Source: Eubacteriales bacterium (GTDB lineage Bacteria > Bacillota > Clostridia > Saccharofermentanales > DTU023). Taken from it: a DNA stretch of 51,259 bases. The notes below the pieces were generated by a model, which did not search any database, was not told where the DNA came from, and saw only the letters and a list, made by a program, of their open reading frames with translations. The number at the start of each line of letters is the position of its first letter. The first letter of the stretch is position 1. The translations under genes were made by a program, and so were the position numbers. The stretch is taken from assembly GCA_030532065.1 (NCBI GenBank), contig JAUNLW010000010.1, positions 1-51,259 of the forward strand. Direction: 5' to 3'. Of this stretch, positions 34,091 through 43,764 are shown piece after piece.

Positions 34091-34555
34091 CTACAGCTCT
34101 TTTTTCAACATGATGATCTCTTCTGTCCTGTATTCTTCGTGGAAACCGTGCATGAGGAACAAATCAACAGCTGAATTGTCTATGGCAATGTTATCGTAAA
34201 TCTCACTGATACCATTTGCTTTTGCTGCTTGGCAGAGGATGTCTAAGCCTTTGCTTCCAAAACCTTTGGATCTGTATGGAGCGTAGATGATTACATTGGC
34301 AAGGTGAGCATCAAGCTCAGGGTCATAGTGGTAAGCTATCTCGCCGAGGAAAGTACCAGTATCATCTTGTAGATATCTGTAATAGCGTTCATCATCCGGT
34401 GCAAGAACCCACCGCCGATACCAATCTTCCCAGCGCTCTTTGGGGAAAGAGATGACTCCTCCCCAAGCCTGGTTATAGGACATAGTTTCCGGGTCTTCTA
34501 GCATCTTTTGGCGAAACCAAAGGTCTTTAAGTTGTGGTTTGTAAGATTGTATCAT
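34091..34555 (-). CDS. GNAT-family N-acetyltransferase
   Basis: A 154-residue acetyltransferase of the RimL-like GNAT group. The fold is visible as DDERYYRYLQDDTGTFLGEIAYHY, the acetyl-CoA loop in VIIYAPYRSKGFGSKGL, and NGISEIYDNIAIDNSAVDLF near the C-terminus. Substrate unknown. It stands alone beside repeat island D. Confidence 0.85.
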   Translation of the reverse strand: MIQSYKPQLKDLWFRQKMLEDPETMSYNQAWGGVISFPKERWEDWYRRWVLAPDDERYYRYLQDDTGTFLGEIAYHYDPELDAHLANVIIYAPYRSKGFGSKGLDILCQAAKANGISEIYDNIAIDNSAVDLFLMHGFHEEYRTEEIIMLKKEL

Positions 34556-34734
34556 ACGGGTCAGTTTTCCTTTTGCAGAAATCAGTCAAGGTCTCATCCC
34601 TGTGGTTTTCGGTGTCACTCTACTTATTTATTATATCAATCAAGTGGCTTGCCTTGTTAGTTATGGTATCACCATACTTATCTTGAGTTTAGTCTATGCA
34701 AAAAATCGAGTTGTGGAGAAGGCCTCTTTCAAGA

Positions 34735-34963
34735 ATTCAGTTAGTGGGAGGTCATGGCCTGCAATAAGTCAGGTAATGGATGAAATCCCTAACAATGATT
34801 CAGTTAGTGGATGTTTTCAACTCAAAAAGCTCCCACAACTTGAATTTTCTTCGTCGCCACTCTCCACAACTTGCAAACTTTACATAGGCTCTCGAGTTTC
34901 TAATTTAGATGGCTTACTCAGAACTACTTAGCCACCCACTGCTCGCAAGCTTTACATAGAATC
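34735..34963. repeat. Repeat island D (mirror array, inverted relative of island C)
   Basis: Left-hand, minus-oriented short units (GTTAGTGGGAGG, GTAATGGATG, GTTAGTGGATG) face plus-oriented cores CCACAACTTGAA, CCACAACTTGCAAACTTTAC at 34864 and CCACCCACTGCTCGCAAGC at 34932. The order is that of island C read on the other strand. The remainder of the gap 34556-35018 has no credible gene. Confidence 0.7.
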
Positions 34964-35018
34964 TTGAGCCTTGAACCTATATGGCTTTCTCAGGATTCTA
35001 TATGGACTGCCTAATTCC

Positions 35019-36294
35019 CTACTTTCCTTCTCCTAGAACAATTTTCTGATAACCACCATAATTGGCTTGAGAAATCTTGTCGTAGGCTTCGATGCCGAGC
35101 ATTTCTTGAGTAATCTCGTTGAATTTAGCGGCGGGATCAATATCTGCAAACTATTCGGGATAGAGGACAGTGCCAATATAATAGGCGTCTGCCAGGGCAA
35201 TATCGATATTGGTGGAATAGAAGTTGAAGGGCATCTGCAGATAGAGTTTGCCGTTCTTTACCGCGGACAGAGAGTTATAGAAATCAGGATTTGCGGCATA
35301 GTCATCTTGCAGGATGGTTAAACCTCCAGCGTCAATTACTATGACCTCTGGATCCATATCGAGTAATTTCTCTTTGTCAAACAGCACATATTCGTGGATA
35401 CCTGCCTTTGCGACTACGTTCTCCGCCTTGAGGGCATCAAACATGGGATAGTCCCCGGTTGTGCTCTCAATACCATGAGAACCTCGGTTGGACATGCAGC
35501 CCAGATAAACGCCAGGACGATCCTTTACGTCTGCGCTGCGGGCTTCAAGGTCGGCTTTGGCATCTGTCAAATATTTAACTACTTCCTCGGCTCGCCCTGA
35601 TCTTCCGGTGACCTTGCCGATCAGGCGCAGGGATTCATCTACTTCTTCGGAGAACAAGCTGGCCTCACCGTAGCTGAGCGCTACGATCGGCGTATTGATC
35701 TTACCCTGGAGTTCGTCGATTTTAGCCAGTTCCATGTCATAGCAGGTGAAAATAACATCTGCTTCGGCATTAAAAAGCATTTCCGCGTCGGGCGCGTTGC
35801 CGGGGCCACCTGGTCCAATGCTAGGATAATCATCGATATTATCGATAGCCAGGCGATAGGTACGTCCGACTTCACCCCAGGACTTTTCTGCTTCTTCTAC
35901 ACCGACCAGTTGGGCTTTATCACCTACATAGCAATATAAGCGCAGGCAGCCGGGTCCAATACAAACAAAGCGCTGAGGGTCTCCAGGGATGCTGACTTCC
36001 CTTCCTCTCATATCGGTTAGGACAAATCCATCTTTCTCGGTGGAAGAATCAGCCTCTTTGTCGTCAGTTGCTTCTGGATTACTTTCGGTCGAATCATCTT
36101 TTGACTCTTTTTCACTGGGAGCTTGCTCCGAGCTTTTTTTTGCCCTGAGTTGCTTTCTCTTTGCTCTCGTCCGCAGCTTTTTCGGTCTGCTGGGGTTTGG
36201 TGTTTTCCTGGTTTCCGGTATTACCGCACGCGGCCAGGCTAAAGACAAGCACCAGGCACAGGCAGAATACCAGAGATTTTTTTAAGTACTTCAT
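35019..36294 (-). pseudogene. Metallophore/cobalamin-type ABC binding lipoprotein, broken twice
   Basis: The reading begins with a lipoprotein signal (lipobox SLAAC, cysteine 23) and a charged linker, then breaks at eight A (36134-36141, minus strand). With seven A the frame joins directly to the body: a BtuF/FepB-type binding protein (DMRGREVSIPGDPQRFVCIG ... DAEMLFNAEADVIFTCYDME ... VIVIDAGGL). That body ends at a TAG (35151-35153) beyond which the same frame continues for 43 codons (FADIDPAAKFNEITQEMLGI and more) to a final TAG at 35019, a tail typical of the family. One insertion and one CAG-to-TAG change explain both lesions. An assembly error is possible for the homopolymer but less so for the TAG. 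Confidence 0.8.
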
Positions 36295-36378
36295 ATGTTC
36301 CCCCTTTTTATTTAGGAATCATGAATTTATATTATACGGGTTCTAGGTGATCAGCTCCCACGCGTGGTCTATCTGCTT

Positions 36379-37134
36379 TTAATTGGGAATTACTACTTGA
36401 TGCTTGCCATGCTCTAGCACATAGGCTTCTACGCCATAGACATCCCTGATAGTTTCTGGGTTTATGATGGAATAGTCACCACAGCCATAGACAGCGCCGT
36501 CTCGCATCAGGAGAAAGCGGTCAGCGAAGCGGAGTGCCAGGTTCAAATCATGGATAGTTACGATGGCAGTCAGGTTCTGTTCTTTTACTATGTGCCTGGT
36601 GATGTCCAATACATCCAGCTGATTCTTGATATCCAGGTTGCTGGTTGGCTCGTCAAAGAGCAGGATGGGAGTCTGCTGAGCCAGGGCACGGGCAATGGAA
36701 ACTTTTTGTCTTTCACCGCCGCTGAGAGCATTCACATTGCGATTGGCGTAATCTTCCAGATTCATCCGGTGCAGGACTTGCTGGACTATTTCTAAATCTT
36801 TATGTGTTACGTCCCATTTGATGAAGGGCTTGCGGCCCAGCAGGACGGTGTCAAAAACAGAGGCGTCAGCGAAATCGCAGCCTTGCGGCACGTAGCCGAT
36901 ATGCTGGGCTAGAGTAGTACCATCCATGGAACGAACAGACTGGCCGTTAAGCAATATTTCACCGGAAGTGGGACTCAGGATCCTGTTGATGCACTTTAGC
37001 ATCGTGGTTTTTCCTACGCCATTAACACCCACTACAGCAAGACACTCACCCTCTTTAGCGTTGAAAGAAACTCCTTTGACGATTTCCCGGTTTTGGTTGT
37101 AGGCAAAATGTAAATCTTTTACTTCCAAACTCAT
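36379..37134 (-). CDS. ABC transporter ATPase, FecE/BtuD type
   Basis: A 252-residue ATPase for iron-complex or cobalamin import. Walker A is GVNGVGKTT, Q-loop IGYVPQGCDF, signature ALSGGERQKVSIARAL, Walker B ILLFDEPTSNLD and the switch histidine in VTIHDLN. The start is the ATG at 37134, which overlaps the permease stop by four bases (ATGA); the longer upstream frame is the permease gene in another frame. It appears intact although both its partners are broken. Confidence 0.9.
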   Translation of the reverse strand: MSLEVKDLHFAYNQNREIVKGVSFNAKEGECLAVVGVNGVGKTTMLKCINRILSPTSGEILLNGQSVRSMDGTTLAQHIGYVPQGCDFADASVFDTVLLGRKPFIKWDVTHKDLEIVQQVLHRMNLEDYANRNVNALSGGERQKVSIARALAQQTPILLFDEPTSNLDIKNQLDVLDITRHIVKEQNLTAIVTIHDLNLALRFADRFLLMRDGAVYGCGDYSIINPETIRDVYGVEAYVLEHGKHQVVIPN

Positions 37135-37713
37135 CTCACGCGTTTTCCTTTCAGCAGCATATAAAAGAACAAAGGCGCCCCTAAAAGTGAGGTTACCGCG
37201 CCCACCGGCAAAATGATGGGCGAGATCACGGTGCGCGCCACGGTGTCGGCAAGTAGCAAAATCACTGAGCCCATCAAGGCTGAGGCAGGTATGAGGAAGC
37301 GGTGGTCGGTGCCGATAAGGCGCTTCATAATATGCGGTCCGATCAGGCCGATAAAGCCGATCATGCCCATGAAAGCGACGGAGACGGCAGTCAGTAAAGA
37401 GGAAAGTAAAAGCCCCCAAAAGCGCACTTGAGATGTCTTAACACCGAGGCTTTTGGCCAATTCTTCACCATTGGCTATGGCGTTGTAGTTCCAGCGCATA
37501 AACATAAAATAAACAAGAGCGCCGGCGACAATGATTGCCATGATCAAGTTTTCACTCCAGGAAATACGCCCCAGATCACCGAAGGTCCAGAAAATGTCCG
37601 CAGCGATTTTCACATCATCACCGATTACGGCGTATGGACTTATGGTAGCCGGCAATGCCTACGTTTCCAGGCGTCATTTGTTCTTTTACCGTTCCCGGTT
37701 CCTTATTTTGCAT
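37131..37713 (-). pseudogene. FecCD-family permease with a large internal deletion
   Basis: From the ATG at 37713, preceded by AAGAGG, 31 codons encode a typical cytoplasmic N-terminus (MQNKEPGTVKEQM ... GYHKSIRRNR) and then stop. In another frame the C-terminal half of a FecCD permease follows (AADIFWTFGDLGRISWS, then NGEELAKSLGVKTSQVRFWG, FIGLIGPHIMKRLIGTDHR, and ending FFYMLLKGKRVR). About 130-150 residues of membrane helices are missing at the junction near 37620, so no working channel can be made. The methyltransferase gene lies 34 bases upstream. Confidence 0.8.
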
Positions 37714-37747
37714 TCAAACCTCTTGCTATAACAAACAAAGCCGTTCT

Positions 37748-38557
37748 TTATTGTGGAACTTCCCAGAACAGATTGACTAAGGTGCTTTGTATAGTTTCTT
37801 CCACTTGGCCGTCTTTACTGACGGCTCGTAGATATTCCTTGATTTGATTTTCGGTTTTTTCAGAAATAGCTATAGAGCCTTTGAGCCTGCCTAAATACCA
37901 TTTTTCTGCTTCTTCAAGCGATTTGGAAGGTTGCCAGACAGCGTCTTGGTAGAAAATCTCCGGATTGAGGCCATGTCCCCACAGGGTATCAAAGGCATAG
38001 GCAACAGAAGTATCAAAATGCTGGGCATTCAGCCCCGCCATTTTACGCAGCTCGTCGAAAACCTCATCCGTACGCCGAGCCGGCTTGCAAAGCAGGCCGT
38101 AACGCCGAGATGAACGGATCATTTTAACAAAGCTGCCGTAATCCACAATCGCTGGTGTGTTATGCGCAAATACAAGGTCAAACTGGCCCTCAAAGCTAAG
38201 ATCGCTTAAGTCATACCAGTCGCGGACCAGAAATTCCACATTGTCTATACCCATCTGAGCAGCCGTCCGCTTAGCGGCTTCGATCATTTTGGGTGAATAG
38301 TCTACACCCACGACTTTGCCGACCTTGTGGGCGAGCGCGATGGAATAAGCACCGGCACCGCAGCCAACATCCAGGACCGTCATGTCCTCGGTTAAATTTA
38401 CCTTATCCTGCAAAAGCAAGAGAAAAGAGTCTTCATCTAAATTAACCCGATCATCGTAGACAAAATTCTCCGCCACGCTGTCCCAGGTACTGATGCTTGC
38501 GGCCATATCAGCCTGCATCCCGTTCGTCCATTTATTTCTAATGTATTCTAAGTCCAT
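37748..38557 (-). CDS. Class I SAM-dependent methyltransferase
   Basis: A 269-residue methyltransferase with motif I VLDVGCGAGAYSIALA, an acidic post-beta2 residue in GVDYSPKMIEAA, and FDLVFAHNTPAIVDYGSF. The N-terminal segment YIRNKWTNGMQADMAASIST is shared by methyltransferases often found with clostridial iron-complex ABC transporters. It is the first gene of the decaying transporter operon and appears intact. AGGAGAT precedes the ATG. Its role (for example modifying a metallophore) is a guess. Confidence 0.85.
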   Translation of the reverse strand: MDLEYIRNKWTNGMQADMAASISTWDSVAENFVYDDRVNLDEDSFLLLLQDKVNLTEDMTVLDVGCGAGAYSIALAHKVGKVVGVDYSPKMIEAAKRTAAQMGIDNVEFLVRDWYDLSDLSFEGQFDLVFAHNTPAIVDYGSFVKMIRSSRRYGLLCKPARRTDEVFDELRKMAGLNAQHFDTSVAYAFDTLWGHGLNPEIFYQDAVWQPSKSLEEAEKWYLGRLKGSIAISEKTENQIKEYLRAVSKDGQVEETIQSTLVNLFWEVPQ

Positions 38558-38804
38558 CCTATCTCCTAGCTACTCATAGACTTATATATCTTTGTCGGTC
38601 TGAGGGATCTCCTTAGCCAAGACAAGACCTTGGTCAGTCAAAGGGATGATCCCCTTTCGTGGACCAGCGCGACAAAATCTGCTATCCGTCCGGCCTAAAA
38701 GTAAGGTTCACCTCCAGAAAGTGTAACATCTCGGTGCATTTTCGTCTTTGAGTAAGCCCCTATTAGTGAGGGAAACAAAATCTATTTTCTCAGAAAAAAC
38801 AATC

Positions 38805-38833
38805 TTGACAAGAATCGTCAAATTGGTTAGATT
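38805..38833 (+). promoter_or_regulatory. Promoter of the first LPxTG adhesin gene
   Basis: TTGACA and TAGATT separated by 17 bases, about 35 bases before the start codon. The rest of the gap 38558-38867 shows only an imperfect palindrome AAAGGG-N6-CCCTTT near 38640. Confidence 0.55.
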
Positions 38834-38867
38834 ATCTCCCGCAAAATTATTAAAAGGAGAGGCCTGT

Positions 38868-41351
38868 ATGAGAAATCAATTTTCCAGAAATTTTAATCTC
38901 AAGCAAATCGTTTTAACCTGGGTTTTAGCCCTCGCCGTGTTGTGCAGCCTCCTCTTACCTCTTTCTGCGGTAAACGCGGATGAAAATGACATGGAGCAAG
39001 CCGGCAAGCCCGCCATAGGCGCACCTCTTTCTGTGGTAAGCGCGGATGAAGCTACTGTTTTAGATGACAAGGCTGTTGCTGATCAAGAAGGCAGCCAGAA
39101 GGGCCATGAAGTCTCAGGTCTTGAAGGCTCAGGTCCTGAGGTCTCAGTTATTGAAATCTCAGGTTCGGAAGGCTCAGGTCCTGAGGTCTCAGTTATTGAA
39201 ATCTCAGGTTCGGAAGGCTCAGGTCTTGAGGTCTCAGGTTCTGAGGAATTAGGCGATTTGATGCAGCCAGTGGGTGAGGCTCCTGTGCCGACTATTGAGG
39301 GTAGCTCCATCTATTTGGATGGAAAGAATGGCTCCGATAGCAATGAAGGTTCTGCATCCGACAAAGCTGTAAAAACTTTTGTTAAAGCAAAAGAAATTGC
39401 CGCAGAAAACCAAAATATTACTCAGATTATCGTTGTTGGTACTACAGATGTTGAAGGGGACGTGTCGTTAGCGGGTACAAAAGCCGAACTCGTAAGAGGC
39501 CCAGAATTCAGAGATTACTTGTTAAGGATTCCAGCAGCAACCACTGCCACCCTATCGAATATAAGGATCAATGGCAATCGGGTTGAGGCTACAACCACAC
39601 GGGGAATGGAATCTTTAATTCAAGTAAATGGTACGCTTGACATTAAAGATGGAACTATTCTAGAGAACAATAAAATTGCGACGCGAGAAAACAGCCAAAA
39701 TCCTGGTGGAGCCATTTATGTTTCCGGTGGCACTCTAAATATGTCTGCCGGGTTAATCCAGAACAACACCGCAACCTTTGGCGGAGGCGTTTTTGTCACT
39801 AAGCGCGGTACTTTTAACTTTTCTGGAGGTACGATAACCAATAACCAAGCGCTGTCTGGCGATATTAGCAGATCCCCAAACAACGCAGCTTCGGGTGGTG
39901 GCATTTGTGTACATAATGGCGGGACATTAAATATTTCCGGGAACGCTTCAATAACTAGCAATTACTCAGAAGAAACTGGCGGCGGTCTTGCTATAGGCAC
40001 ACAAGAGATTAGCAACAGTGGAAATAATGAGCTTTACATGACAGGCGGATTAATTGATTCTAATACGTCTCGTGCTTGTGGTGGGGGTATATTCATCCAG
40101 GTTGGATATAGCAGCTATAGAAACACAGCGTACATTACTTCGGGAACAATCACCAACAACACTATGGAAGGTACCGGAAAGATGAATCACGCCTTTGGCG
40201 GTGGCGGCATTTACGTCAACGGTATTGCCCCGGGCTATAACTTTTATAACGCCAAGCTGTATATAAAGAACGTTATTATTACCGGTAATACTGCTGTATG
40301 GAGTGGTGCAGGTTACGCTGCTTGCCCTGTCACGGAGACCAAAATTTATGTCACCAATGGATGTGCTATCTTTAATAATGATGCCCATAACTACGGCAAT
40401 GATTTATATATATTGCGTTACGAAAATGAATTAGATTACGGAGCACATGCAGGAATTCCTAAATACCAGCTTTCGAAAAGAATGCTAGGTGGGGTTCCTT
40501 ACAACTGGAAATACAACGATGGAACTTTGTTACCGAAAGATAAGTACCAAGATGCACTCAAGGCCCCAGTCGATGAACTTCCATTGCATACGAATGAAAA
40601 AGCTAATGATTTAACTACTGCTTTAGCTACAGTCATCATCAGTGGCAATAAATCCGCAACCAGTGGTGGTGGCATTGGCAGCAATGGCACTGTTATCTTT
40701 GGTGATGAAGGAACAACCGAGGTCTCTGTCACTAAAAAATGGGATGATAACAATAACGCTGACGGAAAGCGTCCTGAATCAATCACTGTAGAGCTTGTTG
40801 CTACTTATGGCAACATTAGCGCTGTTGTCGATAAGGCTACCTTAAGTGCCAATAATAATTGGGAACACATATTTACAGAATTACCAACAGAAAATGCTGG
40901 CCAGAGTATAAACTACACTGTCCAAGAGGTCGCCGTAACAGGCTACACTGGGACTGTAACTCCAGATATGAATGGCAATTTTGTAATCACAAACACTCCC
41001 GCTGAGCCTTCTAAACCTACTGAACCTACTCGGCCCACAGAACCGACACGGCCTACAGAACCTACTAAGCCCACTGAACCAAATCAGCCTACCGAACCGA
41101 CCAAACCTACGCAACCTGGCGGACCAACTAAACCAAGCGAACCGAGTGAGCCAAGTTGGCCGACAGAGCCTAGTGGGCCTTCACAACTCACTAAACCTAA
41201 CTCCCCTCCTAGCTTTAGCAAGGGATTCACTAATAAGGTAAAGGTAGATAATTTACCGGCGACGGGTGAGGAAAGCAACAAAGTATTACTACCTTCTTTA
41301 ATCATTGTGGCTTGCGGCGTTGCGTTAATCCTTAACAATAAGAAATATTAA
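38868..41351 (+). CDS. LPxTG surface protein with beta-helix and Cna-B domains
   Basis: An 827-residue cell-wall-anchored protein. In order: signal peptide (about 1-38), an acidic Ser/Gly repeat region (about 75-128), a right-handed beta-helix (about 145-600) with many GG and N-rich turns such as NPGGAIYVSGGTLNMSAG, a Cna-B domain (about 613-711; TEVSVTKKWDDNNNADGKRP), a Pro-Thr-Glu repeat stalk and the sorting signal LPATG (about 796-800) with a hydrophobic tail. Sortase should attach it to the wall; no sortase gene is in the window. The start is the ATG after AAAAGGAGAGG. A role in adhesion or polymer binding is inference. Confidence 0.9.
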   Translation: MRNQFSRNFNLKQIVLTWVLALAVLCSLLLPLSAVNADENDMEQAGKPAIGAPLSVVSADEATVLDDKAVADQEGSQKGHEVSGLEGSGPEVSVIEISGSEGSGPEVSVIEISGSEGSGLEVSGSEELGDLMQPVGEAPVPTIEGSSIYLDGKNGSDSNEGSASDKAVKTFVKAKEIAAENQNITQIIVVGTTDVEGDVSLAGTKAELVRGPEFRDYLLRIPAATTATLSNIRINGNRVEATTTRGMESLIQVNGTLDIKDGTILENNKIATRENSQNPGGAIYVSGGTLNMSAGLIQNNTATFGGGVFVTKRGTFNFSGGTITNNQALSGDISRSPNNAASGGGICVHNGGTLNISGNASITSNYSEETGGGLAIGTQEISNSGNNELYMTGGLIDSNTSRACGGGIFIQVGYSSYRNTAYITSGTITNNTMEGTGKMNHAFGGGGIYVNGIAPGYNFYNAKLYIKNVIITGNTAVWSGAGYAACPVTETKIYVTNGCAIFNNDAHNYGNDLYILRYENELDYGAHAGIPKYQLSKRMLGGVPYNWKYNDGTLLPKDKYQDALKAPVDELPLHTNEKANDLTTALATVIISGNKSATSGGGIGSNGTVIFGDEGTTEVSVTKKWDDNNNADGKRPESITVELVATYGNISAVVDKATLSANNNWEHIFTELPTENAGQSINYTVQEVAVTGYTGTVTPDMNGNFVITNTPAEPSKPTEPTRPTEPTRPTEPTKPTEPNQPTEPTKPTQPGGPTKPSEPSEPSWPTEPSGPSQLTKPNSPPSFSKGFTNKVKVDNLPATGEESNKVLLPSLIIVACGVALILNNKKY
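39111..39240 (+). repeat. 45-bp coding repeats in the LPxTG adhesin
   Basis: About 2.6 copies of a 45-base unit encode EGSGPEVSVIEISGS. The copies are nearly identical at DNA level, so expansion or contraction by slippage is likely. They lie near the N-terminus of the mature protein. Confidence 0.8.
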
Positions 41352-41412
41352 TCGTCTGACATAATGGCCAGAAGTTAATTTGGCTTTGAGCCACAATCTA
41401 AAGTAAAAATGG

Positions 41413-41450
41413 CCCCCTAATGTTCTCATCACTAGGGGGTCGATTTTTTT
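41413..41450. terminator. Bidirectional terminator between the two LPxTG genes
   Basis: Arms CCCCCTA and TAGGGGG are followed by seven T on the plus strand and five T on the minus strand, so both convergent adhesin genes can end here. A related GGGGTCG-TTTTTT segment with GGAAAA..TTCGCTTGC recurs about 42 bases later. Confidence 0.7.
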
Positions 41451-41532
41451 CTGGAAAAATAGTTCGCTTGCAATACCAAGGGGTCGTTTTTTCAGGAAAA
41501 TTCGTTCGCTTGCTTTAGAGTTGAACTCTGCC

Positions 41533-43488
41533 TTAATAGCTGCCGTGGTTCTTTCTAAAGAATCCAATAATCGCCAAGCTGATTAGAGAAACCGCTATAA
41601 CCGGAGCATACGATCTTTCACCGGTTCTGGGTAACGCTTTAACTTGCTGCAACTTAGGCGCTGTTGGCCGTGTAACTTGCTCAGTCCGAGGCATGGTTGA
41701 TTCAGTCGTGGGTGATGTAGGCTCAGTTGGAGGCGATGTAGGCTCGTCAGGTATTGTGGGTTCAGTAGGATGCGTAGGAGGCGGAGTTTCTGGGGTATAG
41801 GTGTTAATAATGTCGTAGCCATTGACTTCGGATTCATAGTTAGTCACCGGATCTTCTTGCAAGGAATAATTGATCAGGTTACCGGCATCATCCACGCGCG
41901 GCAGATCAACAAAAGACCAAGACCAATCTTCATTGGCTGTGACAGTCTTATTAGCAACTTCTACTCCATTAGCCAGAAGTCGAACAACTATGCTCTCAGG
42001 TCTCTTATTCTCTTGATTATCCTGGTCTTGCCAGATTTTATGACCTTCCACCTTGAATGGAATCAGTGTAACAGTGCTCTCATCGACTGTGTTGTAAATT
42101 GTATCGACTGCTTCCAAGACTTTGACTTTGAAAGTGACGATGAGTTCTTGAGGCTCAGGGAGGACAGCGGTCGTGCTATCATCAAATTCGATAATATTAG
42201 GCTTAGAGTTATCCTCTACCACAATTTTACGCTCGTTCTCTTCATATTTTGCTACATATTCGCTAGTAGCTTTGCCATCCAGTGTAACCTGCAAAGATCC
42301 GTCTACGTATTCTAGGCGGTCATCCAGGATATCAGAGAATGATTGATCACAATATGTACCGCAATTGAATATACCTTTATAAAAGCCTGTAGTGTATAAA
42401 ACAGTTTTGTGGTCAGGGCTAATCTTCTTTTTTAACTGGAAAGTAACTATATCGTTTTTATAAACCTCCATATCACTTTTAGCTTCACTGGAGTCCAGGA
42501 CCACTTTTTCTACAGGGTTATTTTTAGCAATGAATAAAAACATTTGTGACTTGTATCCCTGATATAGAGCAGGACCTGCGTATTTTGCTTCCATTCCCCA
42601 TACTAATGCATCGTTATATTGTGTCTCTTTACTGCCATAGTCTGTACACTGATACATCTCCAACTTAGGGGTTCCATCATTCTCAATAGTAAGTCCATAA
42701 AATTTGCTAAAATCATAGTTTTTATAAGTATCTGAACTTGACGATATCTTAAGATAATACTTACCGGGTATAAGTCCAGTTAATCGGGCAATTTTATAGC
42801 CTGCTTTAGTTGTTGTAATTCCTACCGTCTGAATGGGGATGCTTTTATTTTCTGTTGTGTATAGTTCAACCACGAAGCCATCCTCTCCAGTGTAAGTATT
42901 CGCAAGGTTGTCAAAATTAGTATTTCTTAATGGCGAAATTAAAATATGCAGGTTGCGTCCTAATTCAACGTTAAGTTCGTGCTTAACTGAATCATAGCTG
43001 CTACTTACTACACTGCAAACATCACTAAAGGTAGGATCATATTCTGGATGTGTCGTAGATAAGTGGTCTAATTTCAAATCAGTATCCTCAGCCGAGGCGC
43101 TAACTCCTTCAAACTTATACTCAAACACATAATAGTCATCATTTTTCACTGGCACTATTCCTGTGGCCGAATATTCTTTTCCATTTAAATTAAAAATATA
43201 CACATCATCTCCTGTGCATATCAAGCCATTTGTCACTAAGTTGATGGTCGTGTGCATTTTAACAGTTACAGTCAAGGGTTCTTGGCTATTTTCTTTGTTT
43301 TCCGCTTCTATTACTGATAAGCCTTCATCTTGACTGGTCAAACCACCTTCAACTAAGCCTTCATCTTGATTGGTCAAATCACCTTCATCCGCCGCTGCGG
43401 GAAAAGGTACAGATAAAACAATCAAGACTAGAATAGTAACAGAAATAATAATGTTCTTTAGAAATTGCTTGTTACAAAATTTTTGCAT
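41533..43488 (-). CDS. LPxTG surface protein with Cna-B domain
   Basis: A 651-residue wall-anchored protein: signal peptide (about 1-34, ending PAAA), a long beta-rich N-terminal region that I do not recognise, a Cna-B domain (about 478-562; EGHKIWQDQDNQENKRPESI and GYDIINTYTPE), a Pro-Thr-Glu stalk and sorting signal LPRTG (about 619-623) before a hydrophobic helix and positively charged tail. It is convergent with the other adhesin and shares its Cna-B and stalk style, so the two may have arisen together. Gene order suggests a surface-protein locus without its sortase. Confidence 0.88.
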   Translation of the reverse strand: MQKFCNKQFLKNIIISVTILVLIVLSVPFPAAADEGDLTNQDEGLVEGGLTSQDEGLSVIEAENKENSQEPLTVTVKMHTTINLVTNGLICTGDDVYIFNLNGKEYSATGIVPVKNDDYYVFEYKFEGVSASAEDTDLKLDHLSTTHPEYDPTFSDVCSVVSSSYDSVKHELNVELGRNLHILISPLRNTNFDNLANTYTGEDGFVVELYTTENKSIPIQTVGITTTKAGYKIARLTGLIPGKYYLKISSSSDTYKNYDFSKFYGLTIENDGTPKLEMYQCTDYGSKETQYNDALVWGMEAKYAGPALYQGYKSQMFLFIAKNNPVEKVVLDSSEAKSDMEVYKNDIVTFQLKKKISPDHKTVLYTTGFYKGIFNCGTYCDQSFSDILDDRLEYVDGSLQVTLDGKATSEYVAKYEENERKIVVEDNSKPNIIEFDDSTTAVLPEPQELIVTFKVKVLEAVDTIYNTVDESTVTLIPFKVEGHKIWQDQDNQENKRPESIVVRLLANGVEVANKTVTANEDWSWSFVDLPRVDDAGNLINYSLQEDPVTNYESEVNGYDIINTYTPETPPPTHPTEPTIPDEPTSPPTEPTSPTTESTMPRTEQVTRPTAPKLQQVKALPRTGERSYAPVIAVSLISLAIIGFFRKNHGSY

Positions 43489-43764
43489 ATTATCTCCTAA
43501 TCATACACAGGGCCTACTGTAACAGTTCAAGTACAGAGTCCTTGTTTTTGTGTACGTCGAGTATTATAGACCTCATGCCGGACGATTCAAGTCTACTTTT
43601 ATTTTAAAAGGATATTTTAGGGCTTTTGTCAGTAATGATCACTCATTAAGTAACGATCTCAAAACTCCTTATGATGGATTTTTCTTTTTAACAATATTCA
43701 TTAATCGCTAATAATTTTGTTGGAATTAATATTGGTTATCCTCACCATATACAGAAATAGGTAG

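Noticed and set aside
34602..34931. Hydrophobic open frame of 109 codons at island D
   Set aside because: GTG start without a ribosome binding site, and the second half is repeat sequence; no family recognised.
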